Shown: positions 32,876 through 40,312 of the stretch, in pieces
Layout of the letters: the number at the start of each line of letters is the position of its first letter
Position numbering within the stretch: position 1 is the first letter of the stretch
NCBI RefSeq assembly: GCF_014155765.1
Contig: NZ_SCKT01000010.1
Location: 1-64,000 of the forward strand
Length of the DNA: 64,000 bases
Origin: Pantoea dispersa
GTDB lineage: Bacteria; Pseudomonadota; Gammaproteobacteria; Enterobacterales; Enterobacteriaceae
Direction of reading: 5' to 3'
Program-made: the position numbers and the translations under genes
The notes under the pieces: generated by a model
Seen by the model: the letters and a program-made list of their open reading frames with translations, nothing else
Told to the model about the DNA's origin: nothing
Databases searched by the model: none

Positions 32876-33901
32876 CTACACCTTGTGCGTACTGGCGCGC
32901 AGCTTAAGCTTCACTGGCAGCTCATTGATGGCAGGCGGCTCGTCGCCGTTGAGCGCCGCCAGCAGGCGTTTACCGGCCATGCGTCCCATCTCCTCGTACG
33001 GCAGCACAATGCTGGTCAGCGGCGGCGAACATACCGCCGCCAGCGGGCCACCGCCGATGCTGGCAATCGCCAGCTGGCTGGGCACCGAGACGCCGGCTGC
33101 GTGACAGGCCATGATGGCGCCGCACGCCACTTCATCGCTGGTACAGATCAGGACGTCCAGTTCCGGCCAGGTGAGACGGATCTCTGCCAGCAGGCTGTGG
33201 CCAGCGGCAAAGGTGGGCATTTTTGGTGAGGTCACTACGCGGTGCGGTGCCAGATTCAGCGCCAGCATCCCGCTGTGCCAGCCATTGAGCAGCTGACGGA
33301 AAATAGTGCTATGCGTTTGTGTGCACAGCAGGCCGGGATGGCGATAGCCGCGCTCTACCAGGCTGTTTACCAGCTGACGAATGGCTTTCGCATAGTCCAC
33401 GCCGATGCTGATGCCGGCAGAATCCTGATGCACGCCACCGATGTCCATCACCGGCAGGCCGGAGTTGCTCAGCAGGCGCTGCGCTTCGGCGGCATTGTCG
33501 AAATTGAAGTGCACCATCGCGGCCGGGTTGTAAGAGAGCAGCATCTCGATCAGCTCGCTCTCCTCCGCCGCCGAATGATTGGCTTCGGCCAGCATCATGT
33601 TATAGCCCTGCGGCCGCAGCACCTCCTGCAGCGCCTCTGACACAATCGCGCTGCCCGGCGTAGCAAAAGAAGGTACCACCATGGTGATCAGCCGCGACGA
33701 GGCTGACGCCAGGTTACGCGCCTGCACGTTGGGCACATAGGCCAGTTCCGCGACGGCCGCGTCGATCCTTGCGCGAATTTCGGGCGACACTTTCTCCGGC
33801 ATACGCAAAGCGCGCGACGCCGTCATGGCGCTGACACCGACCAAACGGGCAACATCGGCCAGCGTGCTTTTGCCGGTACTGCGCCGTCGTTTTTCTGTCA
33901 T
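32876..33901 (-). CDS. LacI-family transcriptional regulator (GntR/IdnR-like)
   Basis: 341 residues with an N-terminal helix-turn-helix (STLADVARLVGVSAMTASRALRMPEKVS, about residues 13-40) and a sugar-binding domain. The ATG at 33901 has GACAGGAGAACGC before it; the 25-codon upstream extension is rejected. It is divergent from the PTS operon at 34214. Two operators in the gap resemble the E. coli GntR site (TGTTACCGATAACA). It is therefore the likely local repressor of the PTS-epimerase genes; the inducer is unknown but is probably the imported sugar phosphate or a related acid/ketose. Confidence 0.88.
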   Translation of the reverse strand: MTEKRRRSTGKSTLADVARLVGVSAMTASRALRMPEKVSPEIRARIDAAVAELAYVPNVQARNLASASSRLITMVVPSFATPGSAIVSEALQEVLRPQGYNMMLAEANHSAAEESELIEMLLSYNPAAMVHFNFDNAAEAQRLLSNSGLPVMDIGGVHQDSAGISIGVDYAKAIRQLVNSLVERGYRHPGLLCTQTHSTIFRQLLNGWHSGMLALNLAPHRVVTSPKMPTFAAGHSLLAEIRLTWPELDVLICTSDEVACGAIMACHAAGVSVPSQLAIASIGGGPLAAVCSPPLTSIVLPYEEMGRMAGKRLLAALNGDEPPAINELPVKLKLRASTHKV

Positions 33902-34213
33902 GCGTTCTCCTGTCTCTACCCTGCTGGTTCCGGGTAGCGCTCGATTTATCCGCACGCAGCTTAAAACCAAAAGCAAATTGGTGCCATGTTAAAAACCACA
34001 GAATCGGGCATGTCTCATTGGCTGCGTGATTTTCGCTGGCCTGAGCATGTCACCCCGGCCTCAGCGTGACAAACCGCGCGCGCAAAAATGTTATCGCTAA
34101 CACACTTTTTAACATCATTCGTGTTAGCGCTAACTTTTGCGAGCAACATCACAGAACCCAGGCGATAAAATCACCTACAGTGCACCGCATCGACGAATAA
34201 ACAGGAATTACTG
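33902..34213. promoter_or_regulatory. Divergent control region of the PTS-epimerase unit with two operators
   Basis: A 312-bp non-coding gap. Two palindromes are visible: TGTTATCGCTAACA at 34089-34102 and GTTAGCGCTAAC at 34123-34134. Their centres are 33 bp apart, about three helical turns, so a tetrameric LacI-family protein could bind both on one DNA face. The central CG/GC and flanking TTA/TAA are typical of the family. No confident -35/-10 pair was found for either direction. Confidence 0.8.
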
Positions 34214-34654
34214 ATGCTCACTCAATGGCTGACACCGCAACATATCCGGGTAATAGACGACGTTAGCGACTGGCAGGAAGCGGTGCGTTTATCGGCCGAG
34301 CCGCTGCTGGCGGAGGGGGCAATTACCCCGGCTTATCTGGATGCGATCTTTACCTCGCATGCTGAGCTGGGTCCCTATTATGTGCTGGCGCCGGGTCTGG
34401 CGATGCCGCATGCGCGTCCGGAACAGGGTGCGCGCAAAAACGGCCTGTCGCTGCTGCATGTAAAACAAGGCGTGAATTTTGCCGCCGATGAAAACGACCC
34501 GGTGTTTGTCGTTATTATGCTGTGCGCCCTGTCTGGCGACGATCATATTCAGATGATCACCGCGCTGGCTGAGGTGTTCAGCGACGAATCCCGCCTGCAG
34601 CAGTTGCTGTCGGCATCGACCCTGCCAGCGATTGAAGCTGTCATTAAAGATTAA
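34214..34654 (+). CDS. PTS EIIA component, mannitol/fructose-ascorbate type
   Basis: A 146-residue EIIA protein. His66 in APGLAMPHARPE is the expected phosphorylation site, accepting phosphate from HPr and passing it to the IIB subunit. It resembles UlaC-type IIA in length and motif. It is the first gene of a four-gene set (IIA, IIB, IIC, epimerase) transcribed away from the LacI-family regulator, 19 bp before IIB. Substrate not known. Confidence 0.9.
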   Translation: MLTQWLTPQHIRVIDDVSDWQEAVRLSAEPLLAEGAITPAYLDAIFTSHAELGPYYVLAPGLAMPHARPEQGARKNGLSLLHVKQGVNFAADENDPVFVVIMLCALSGDDHIQMITALAEVFSDESRLQQLLSASTLPAIEAVIKD

Positions 34655-34673
34655 TCACCAGAGAAACCTGAAA

Positions 34674-34940
34674 ATGAAAAAAGTACTGATTGTGTGTGGA
34701 AACGGTTTAGGCAGCAGCTTCATTGTGGAAATGAACGTGAAGAAAATTATTAAGGAGCTGGGTAAAGAGGCTGAAGTGGGTCATACCGATTTAACCTCTG
34801 CCAAATCTGAGCAGGCCGATATTATCATCAGCGCTAAAGATATCGCTGACCAGCTGTCGAGCCACAGCGCACAGGTATTTGGCCTGAGCAATTTACTGGA
34901 TAACGCCAGAATCAAAGAAATTCTCGCCGACAACCTGTAA
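34674..34940 (+). CDS. PTS EIIB component, ascorbate (UlaB) type
   Basis: 88 residues. Cys8 in LIVCGNGLGSSF is the phosphocysteine of the lactose/ascorbate IIB fold. The start at 34674 (MKKVLIVC) is preceded by GAGAAACC; an in-frame start at 34632 would overlap the IIA gene. It relays phosphate from IIA to the sugar in IIC. The gene is visibly more AT-rich than its neighbours, as is the start of IIC. Confidence 0.9.
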   Translation: MKKVLIVCGNGLGSSFIVEMNVKKIIKELGKEAEVGHTDLTSAKSEQADIIISAKDIADQLSSHSAQVFGLSNLLDNARIKEILADNL

Positions 34941-34975
34941 TTGACCCGACGAAATTTACTCACACGGAGTAATTT

Positions 34976-36238
34976 ATGCTGCAGTTTATAATTAAGGATG
35001 TTCTTGGAACACCCGCTATACTTGTCGGCCTTTTTTCCCTGATTGGTTTATTACTGCAAAAGAAACCGGTATCCGATGTGATTTCCGGTACGCTAAAAAC
35101 CATCATGGGTTTTGTTATTCTTATCGCCGGGGCCAACTTAATTGCGGCCACCCTGACCATCTTCAGCCAGCTATTCGAGCACTCGTTCAATATTCAGGGC
35201 GTAGTGCCGAATACTGATGCAATGGCCGCGCTGGCACAGAAAAACTACGGTACCGAAACCGCGATGATCATGGTGTTCGGTATGCTGGTGAATATTGTGC
35301 TGGCGCGCATCACGCCGCTGAAATACATCTTCCTGACCGGGCACCATACGCTGTATATGTCGGCCATGCTGGCGGTGATCCTGTCGGTGGGCGGCGTGCA
35401 CGGCTTCTGGCTGGTGCTGATCGGCTCGCTGATTCTCGGCACCATGATGGTGGTATGTCCGGCGATTCTGCAGCCGTTCACCCGCAAAATCACCAACTCG
35501 GACGACCTGGCGCTGGGCCACTTTGGCTCCACCGGCTACCTGTTGTCAGCGCTGGTTGGCAAAGCGGTGGGCAAAGGCAGCCCGTCAATTGAAGAGCTGA
35601 AAGTACCCAAAACCCTCAACTTCCTGCGCGACTCGTCCGTGGCAATTTCGCTGACCATGATGATTCTGTTTATCGCGCTGGTACTGGTCGCCGGTAAAGA
35701 GTTTACCGAAAGCCAGGTGAGCGGCGGCCAGAACTTCATCGTCTTTGCCATTATCCAGTCAATCACCTTTGCTGCGGGTGTTTACATCATTCTTGCCGGT
35801 GTACGCATGGTGATTGCCGAGATCGTCCCGGCGTTCAAAGGCATCGCCGATAAACTGGTGCCGAACGCAAAACCAGCGCTGGATTGCCCGACGGTCTTCC
35901 CGTTCGCGCCGAACGCCGTGATCATCGGCTTCCTGTGCAGCTTCGCCGCCGGTCTGATCAGCATGTTCCTGTGCCCGCTGTTCGGTCTGAGCGTGATTGT
36001 GCCGGGCCTGGTGCCGCACTTCTTCTGCGGCGCGACCGCTGGCGTCTACGGCAACATCACCGGCGGACGGCGCGGTGCCATCATCGGTTCCTTTGTCCAG
36101 GGGCTGCTGATCTCCTTCCTGCCCGCCATTCTGCTGCCGCTGATGGGTGACCTTGGCTTCGCGTCCACCACCTTTGGTGATGCGGACTTCGGTATCGTCG
36201 GCATTGTGCTCGGCCACATTATTTCGTTCTTCCATTGA
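34976..36238 (+). CDS. PTS EIIC permease, ascorbate (UlaA/SgaT) type
   Basis: A 420-residue integral membrane protein of the L-ascorbate PTS permease family, with about 10-11 hydrophobic segments. Family features are the N-terminal DVLGTPAILVGLFSLIGLLLQKK, the GHHTLYMSAMLA loop and GLVPHFFCGATAGVYGN. It translocates and phosphorylates the substrate with IIA and IIB. No ulaD, ulaF or ulaG homologue follows, so L-ascorbate is an unlikely substrate; the linked epimerase suggests a ketose or a polyol giving a ketose phosphate. Confidence 0.9.
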   Translation: MLQFIIKDVLGTPAILVGLFSLIGLLLQKKPVSDVISGTLKTIMGFVILIAGANLIAATLTIFSQLFEHSFNIQGVVPNTDAMAALAQKNYGTETAMIMVFGMLVNIVLARITPLKYIFLTGHHTLYMSAMLAVILSVGGVHGFWLVLIGSLILGTMMVVCPAILQPFTRKITNSDDLALGHFGSTGYLLSALVGKAVGKGSPSIEELKVPKTLNFLRDSSVAISLTMMILFIALVLVAGKEFTESQVSGGQNFIVFAIIQSITFAAGVYIILAGVRMVIAEIVPAFKGIADKLVPNAKPALDCPTVFPFAPNAVIIGFLCSFAAGLISMFLCPLFGLSVIVPGLVPHFFCGATAGVYGNITGGRRGAIIGSFVQGLLISFLPAILLPLMGDLGFASTTFGDADFGIVGIVLGHIISFFH

Positions 36239-36287
36239 TGTCACAGACAGCGCCTGCGGGCGCTGTTTGCGTAATGAGGAAATCAGC

Positions 36288-36968
36288 ATGAACGCCCGCT
36301 TTTCACCGTCCCTGATGTGCATGGATTTGACCCGCTTCCGCGAGCAGATCGAAGCAATGAACGCCAGCGCCTCGTTCTATCATGTCGATATTATGGATGG
36401 CAGCTATGTTAAGAATATTACGCTGTCGCCGTTCTTTATTGAGAACCTGCGTAAAATTACCGATGTGCCGATTGATGTGCATTTAATGGTGAACCACCCG
36501 GAAGATATTATTCCGATGTGCATTGATGCCGGCGCGGATATTATCAGTTTCCATCCGGAGACGGCGAATAACAAAATTTTTCGCCTGCTGACACAAATTA
36601 AAGAGGCTGGCCGTCGCTGCGGCGTGGTGCTGAATCCGGCTACGCCAGCCGACAGCATTCGTGAATATGCGCATCTGCTGGATAAAGTGACGGTGATGTC
36701 AGTCGATCCCGGTTTCGCCGGGCAGAAATTTATTCCGGAAACGCTGAACAAAATTCGCCAGCTGATCGCCATGCGGGAAACGCACGGGTATCACTATCTG
36801 ACCGAAATCGATGGGTCTTGCAATGCGCGCACCTTTAAGCAGATTGCCGCCTCGGGCGTCGACGTGTTTATTGTCGGCACCTCCGGCCTGTTCAATCTCG
36901 ACGATGATGTGGCGCAGGCGTGGCAGAAGATGGAGCAGATTTTTGCGCAGGAAACTGCCGCGGCGTGA
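36288..36968 (+). CDS. Ribulose-phosphate/allulose-6-phosphate 3-epimerase family (AlsE-like)
   Basis: 226 residues, a TIM barrel of the Rpe family. SPSLMCMDLTRF at the start, DIMDGSYVKNITLSPFF, DVHLMVNHPED, MSVDPGFAGQKFIPETL and FIVGTSGLFN follow E. coli AlsE (231 residues) more closely than Rpe; the Met-Cys-Met in the first strand is an AlsE hallmark. AlsE converts allulose 6-phosphate to fructose 6-phosphate. The start at 36288 has TGAGGAAATC before it. It starts 49 bp after the IIC gene and is the only enzyme in the unit. Confidence 0.85.
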   Translation: MNARFSPSLMCMDLTRFREQIEAMNASASFYHVDIMDGSYVKNITLSPFFIENLRKITDVPIDVHLMVNHPEDIIPMCIDAGADIISFHPETANNKIFRLLTQIKEAGRRCGVVLNPATPADSIREYAHLLDKVTVMSVDPGFAGQKFIPETLNKIRQLIAMRETHGYHYLTEIDGSCNARTFKQIAASGVDVFIVGTSGLFNLDDDVAQAWQKMEQIFAQETAAA

Positions 36969-37060
36969 TGTCTTTTCACGCCCTGCCAGATGCGCATCAA
37001 CGCGCATCTGGCACATTGTGCTGATGGATTGCCAATCATGGCGACCTGATATCTGAGTAA

Positions 37061-38401
37061 TTAACGCCCCAGCTCGGTCAGCGACTTATCCAGTGCTCCC
37101 ACCAGCCAGTCGATATCACCGCTCTGGAACGCCAGCGGCGGACGCAGTTTCAGCACGTTGCCGTACGGCCCGGCCACCGACGTCAGCACATGGTGATCGC
37201 GCAGCTTCTCGATCAAATCCAGCGCCAGCGCTTTGTCCGGCGTCTTACTGCTGCGATCCTGCACCAGCTCAAACCCAATAAACAGCCCGGCACCGCGCAC
37301 ATCACCAATGCAGTCATGGCGATCCATCAGCTTCTGCAGCTCCGCCAGCAGCTGTGCGCCGACCACGCAGCTATGCTCCTGCAGCCCCTCTTCCTGAATC
37401 ACCGTCAGTACCGCCTGCGCAGCGGCCATCGCCACCGGGTTACCGCCGAAAGTATTGAAATAAGGGATCTCGTCGCTGAACGCGGCCAGCACGTCGCTTT
37501 TCGCCAGCAGGCCGGAAACCGGAATACCGTTGCCCATCGGCTTACCGGTGGTGACCACATCCGGCACCACGCCGTGACGGGCAAAGCCCCAGAAGGCATC
37601 ACCGGTGCGGGCAAAGCCGGGCTGCACTTCATCAGCGATAAAAATGCCGCCGTTAGCATGCACCACATCCACCGCTTGCTGCAGGAATCCGCGCGGATTA
37701 GGCAGCACGCCGTCGGAGGAGAAGATCGAGTCGGCGAGGAAACCGGCGAATTTAATGCCGTGCGCTTTCATGTCATCAATCTGCTGCTGAATCTGATCGG
37801 CGAACCATGCCCCAAGGTCGGGCGCATCGACACGATAAGCATCTGGCGGTGGCACCAGGCGAGTGGTCGGTGCCAGCGGCTGACCGCTACCCAGCGCCGG
37901 TGACGCGCCAGAGGTCAAATCACTGGTACCGTGGTACGCCTCCTGCGAGACAATAATGCCGGTGCCACCGCTCCAGGCACGCGCCACGCGAATCGCCAAA
38001 TCGTTGGCTTCTGAGCCGGTACACATATACATGGCGCGATCGATGGCTTCCGGCGTGGTCGCCAGCAACGCTTCGCTGTAATCAAGAATGCGCTCGTGCA
38101 GATAACGCGTGTGCGTGTTCAGCATCTTCATCTGCTGATTCACCGCCTCAATGACCGCCGGATGGCAGTGGCCGATACTCGCCACATTGTTATACACATC
38201 CAGATATTTGTTACCCGCCGCATCCCATAAATACTGCCCTTCGCCGCGCACCAGATGCACCGGCTTGCGATAAAACAGACGATACGATTCGCCCAGCACT
38301 TTGCTGCGCTTGTCCGTCAGAGTGCGGGTGGCCGGATCCAGCGCGTCGGCGTGTTCGGCGCGAAAACTGTTGGTATCCATGATGGTGGAACGTGTAACCA
38401 T
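37061..38401 (-). CDS. Class III PLP-dependent aminotransferase, substrate unknown
   Basis: 446 residues of fold-type I, class III. The PLP lysine is in TTGKPMGNGIPVSG, the aspartate in IFIADEVQPGFARTG, and the phosphate contact in TGSEANDLA. The N-terminal block LFYRKPVHLVRGEGQYLWDAAGNKYLDVYNN resembles the AGXT2/ethanolamine-phosphate lyase-like subgroup rather than GabT, so an omega-amino acid or amino-alcohol phosphate is possible. The ATG at 38401 has CGGGAG upstream. Divergent from a DeoR-family gene, sharing repeats at 38482-38512, which suggests local control. Confidence 0.85.
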   Translation of the reverse strand: MVTRSTIMDTNSFRAEHADALDPATRTLTDKRSKVLGESYRLFYRKPVHLVRGEGQYLWDAAGNKYLDVYNNVASIGHCHPAVIEAVNQQMKMLNTHTRYLHERILDYSEALLATTPEAIDRAMYMCTGSEANDLAIRVARAWSGGTGIIVSQEAYHGTSDLTSGASPALGSGQPLAPTTRLVPPPDAYRVDAPDLGAWFADQIQQQIDDMKAHGIKFAGFLADSIFSSDGVLPNPRGFLQQAVDVVHANGGIFIADEVQPGFARTGDAFWGFARHGVVPDVVTTGKPMGNGIPVSGLLAKSDVLAAFSDEIPYFNTFGGNPVAMAAAQAVLTVIQEEGLQEHSCVVGAQLLAELQKLMDRHDCIGDVRGAGLFIGFELVQDRSSKTPDKALALDLIEKLRDHHVLTSVAGPYGNVLKLRPPLAFQSGDIDWLVGALDKSLTELGR

Positions 38402-38481
38402 GGTAACTCCCGTTGCGAAGGTGAAAGGGGTGTTTGCAGCCTGATCTCTGCGAACATCATGCCTGCTTTAGTGAAAAATGC

Positions 38482-38512
38482 AACTAAATACACAAATACA
38501 ACCAAATACACA
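38482..38512. repeat. Short AAATACA repeats between aminotransferase and deoR-type gene
   Basis: AAATACA occurs at 38487-38493, 38495-38501 and 38505-38511. It is also seen as two 13-bp near-identical copies, CAACTAAATACAC (38482) and CAACCAAATACAC (38500), 18 bp apart. The block lies in the 173-bp divergent gap and is a likely operator for the DeoR-family protein. Confidence 0.75.
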
Positions 38513-38574
38513 TGACGCCACGATGACACTCAGGTAAGCTTAGGCCCAGCTTCGCTCTGCCACAGGGAAACGTC

Positions 38575-39348
38575 ATGCTGCAGGAAACCCGTTTACATCG
38601 CATCCGCGCGCTGCTGAGCACGCAACATCAGCTCAGCACTGAACGCATCATCAAAGAGCTGGGCATTTCGCGGGAAACGGCACGGCGCGATATCATTTCG
38701 CTTGAGGCGCAGGGGCTGGCGCGCCGCGTACATGGCGGTCTGGTGGCGCTGGAGAGCCCGCCGGAGCCACCGCTGCAGGTGCGCCGTAACGCACAGGCGA
38801 GAGAGAAACGCGCGATTGCCGCCGCGGCGGTACAACATCTGCAGCCCGGCCAGACGCTGTTCCTCGATGCCGGCACCACCACCACGCTGCTGGCTGAAGA
38901 GCTGCGCACCATGTCCGGCCTGACCATCATCACCAACAGTCTGCAGGCGGCACTGGCGCTCAGCGCGGCCGAAGAGCATGAAACCCTGAATAACCAGGTG
39001 CTGCTGCTGGGCGGCATGATGATGGCCGGCGCGCAGCAGACGCGGGGAGAAATGACGGTGGGGGAAATTTATCGATATCGCGCCGACGTGGCGCTGCTGT
39101 CACCGGTCGGCATCGATGCCCGAAACGGCGCCAGCAGCTTCCATCCGCATGAAGCCGCCATCGCGCACGCCATGGTACAGCAGGCCAGCCGCACCCTGCT
39201 GCTGGCGGATCACAGCAAACTCGGCGTGATCAGCCGTACCCAGTACGCCCCTGTCGGCGATATCGATCTGTTGATTTGCGACGGCGGCGCGGCAAAGCCC
39301 GGTGCGCTCAGCGCTCTGCAGCAGGCGTTAGCGGTGCAGGTGGTTTAA
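38575..39348 (+). CDS. DeoR/GlpR-family transcriptional regulator
   Basis: 257 residues. The N-terminal winged helix ([32 protein letters not shown], about 8-40) is followed by the DeoR C-terminal sensor domain ([30 protein letters not shown]), which binds phosphorylated sugars or related effectors. It is divergent from the aminotransferase and probably regulates it through the AAATACA repeats. It overlaps the convergent fdhD by 4 bp. Confidence 0.88.
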   Translation: MLQETRLHRIRALLSTQHQLSTERIIKELGISRETARRDIISLEAQGLARRVHGGLVALESPPEPPLQVRRNAQAREKRAIAAAAVQHLQPGQTLFLDAGTTTTLLAEELRTMSGLTIITNSLQAALALSAAEEHETLNNQVLLLGGMMMAGAQQTRGEMTVGEIYRYRADVALLSPVGIDARNGASSFHPHEAAIAHAMVQQASRTLLLADHSKLGVISRTQYAPVGDIDLLICDGGAAKPGALSALQQALAVQVV

Positions 39349-40169
39349 CGCAGACGCTGCGGATGGCTGTACACCGTGGCGCGTCCCGGTTTAGAAAAAC
39401 CCACCAGCGTCAGGTTACAGCGCTCGGCCACTTCAACCGCCAGCTGGGTGGCGGCCGAGACGGCAAACAGGATCTCTACGCCGCACATGGCAGATTTTTG
39501 CACCATCTCATAGCTGGCGCGGCTGGAAACCAGCACCGCACCCTGCTGCCAGTGCTGCTGGCTGCGCTGACCCAGCAGCTTATCCAGCGCCACGTGGCGA
39601 CCCACGTCTTCGCAGCCGCCCTGCAGTTCGCCCTGCGGCGACATCCACGCGGCGGCGTGCGTACAACCGGTCAGATTGCCGATGGGCTGGAAATCGCGCA
39701 GCTGTGCCAGGCCGTTATCAAGGCAGGCCAGATCGAAGGTCTGCGTAAACGGCAGCGGCTGCACCGGCTTGCCGATTTGATCCAGCTGCTCCACCCCGCA
39801 TACGCCGCAACCGGTGCGGCCCGCCATGGCGCGACGCTGCGCCTTCAGCGCCATAAAACGCCGGCTGGAGAGTTCGATCTGCACTTCGAACCCATTGCAG
39901 CCCGGCACCACATCCATGCCATAGATCTCGCCGGGTTGCTCAATAATGCCTTCGGAGAGCGAAAAACCGAGCGCAAAAGCCTGCAGATTATCCGGCGTCG
40001 CCATCATCACCACGTGTGAAATGCCGTTGTAGACCAGCGCCACCGGCACTTCCTGCGCCAGCCAGTCGCTTTCCGCTTCGGTAATCGCGTGGCGCTGCCA
40101 TACGGTGGTCTGGCTCAGTCCTGCGATCTCATTCACATTCTGGTTACTTTTTTGCTGTTTCGCTTTCAC
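39345..40169 (-). CDS. fdhD: Formate dehydrogenase accessory sulfurtransferase FdhD
   Basis: Moves sulfur from IscS to the molybdenum cofactor, required for active formate dehydrogenase. 274 residues with the persulfide motif Cys121-x2-Cys124 in [13 protein letters not shown]. The start is taken as GTG at 40169 because the following [14 protein letters not shown] aligns with E. coli KKTQQKEIENVTNI; longer in-frame starts have no ribosome site. Divergent from fdoG, as in E. coli. Confidence 0.95.
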   Translation of the reverse strand: MKAKQQKSNQNVNEIAGLSQTTVWQRHAITEAESDWLAQEVPVALVYNGISHVVMMATPDNLQAFALGFSLSEGIIEQPGEIYGMDVVPGCNGFEVQIELSSRRFMALKAQRRAMAGRTGCGVCGVEQLDQIGKPVQPLPFTQTFDLACLDNGLAQLRDFQPIGNLTGCTHAAAWMSPQGELQGGCEDVGRHVALDKLLGQRSQQHWQQGAVLVSSRASYEMVQKSAMCGVEILFAVSAATQLAVEVAERCNLTLVGFSKPGRATVYSHPQRLR

Positions 40170-40312
40170 TTCTCTCGTCTCGCATAACAACCACATTAAA
40201 GTAGTGGTAATATCAGGTCGCTTTTGACGCAATCCTGCGTGGAGCCATTCTGAACCCCGGCTTCATCCAGCGCAAAAAAATTATTACAGCAATGTCGACT
40301 CAAGGATTATCC

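Noticed and set aside
34976-36238. True ula (L-ascorbate) operon
   Set aside because: UlaD, UlaF and UlaG are absent, the epimerase is a 3-epimerase of AlsE type and not UlaE, and the regulator is LacI-type, not the DeoR-type UlaR.
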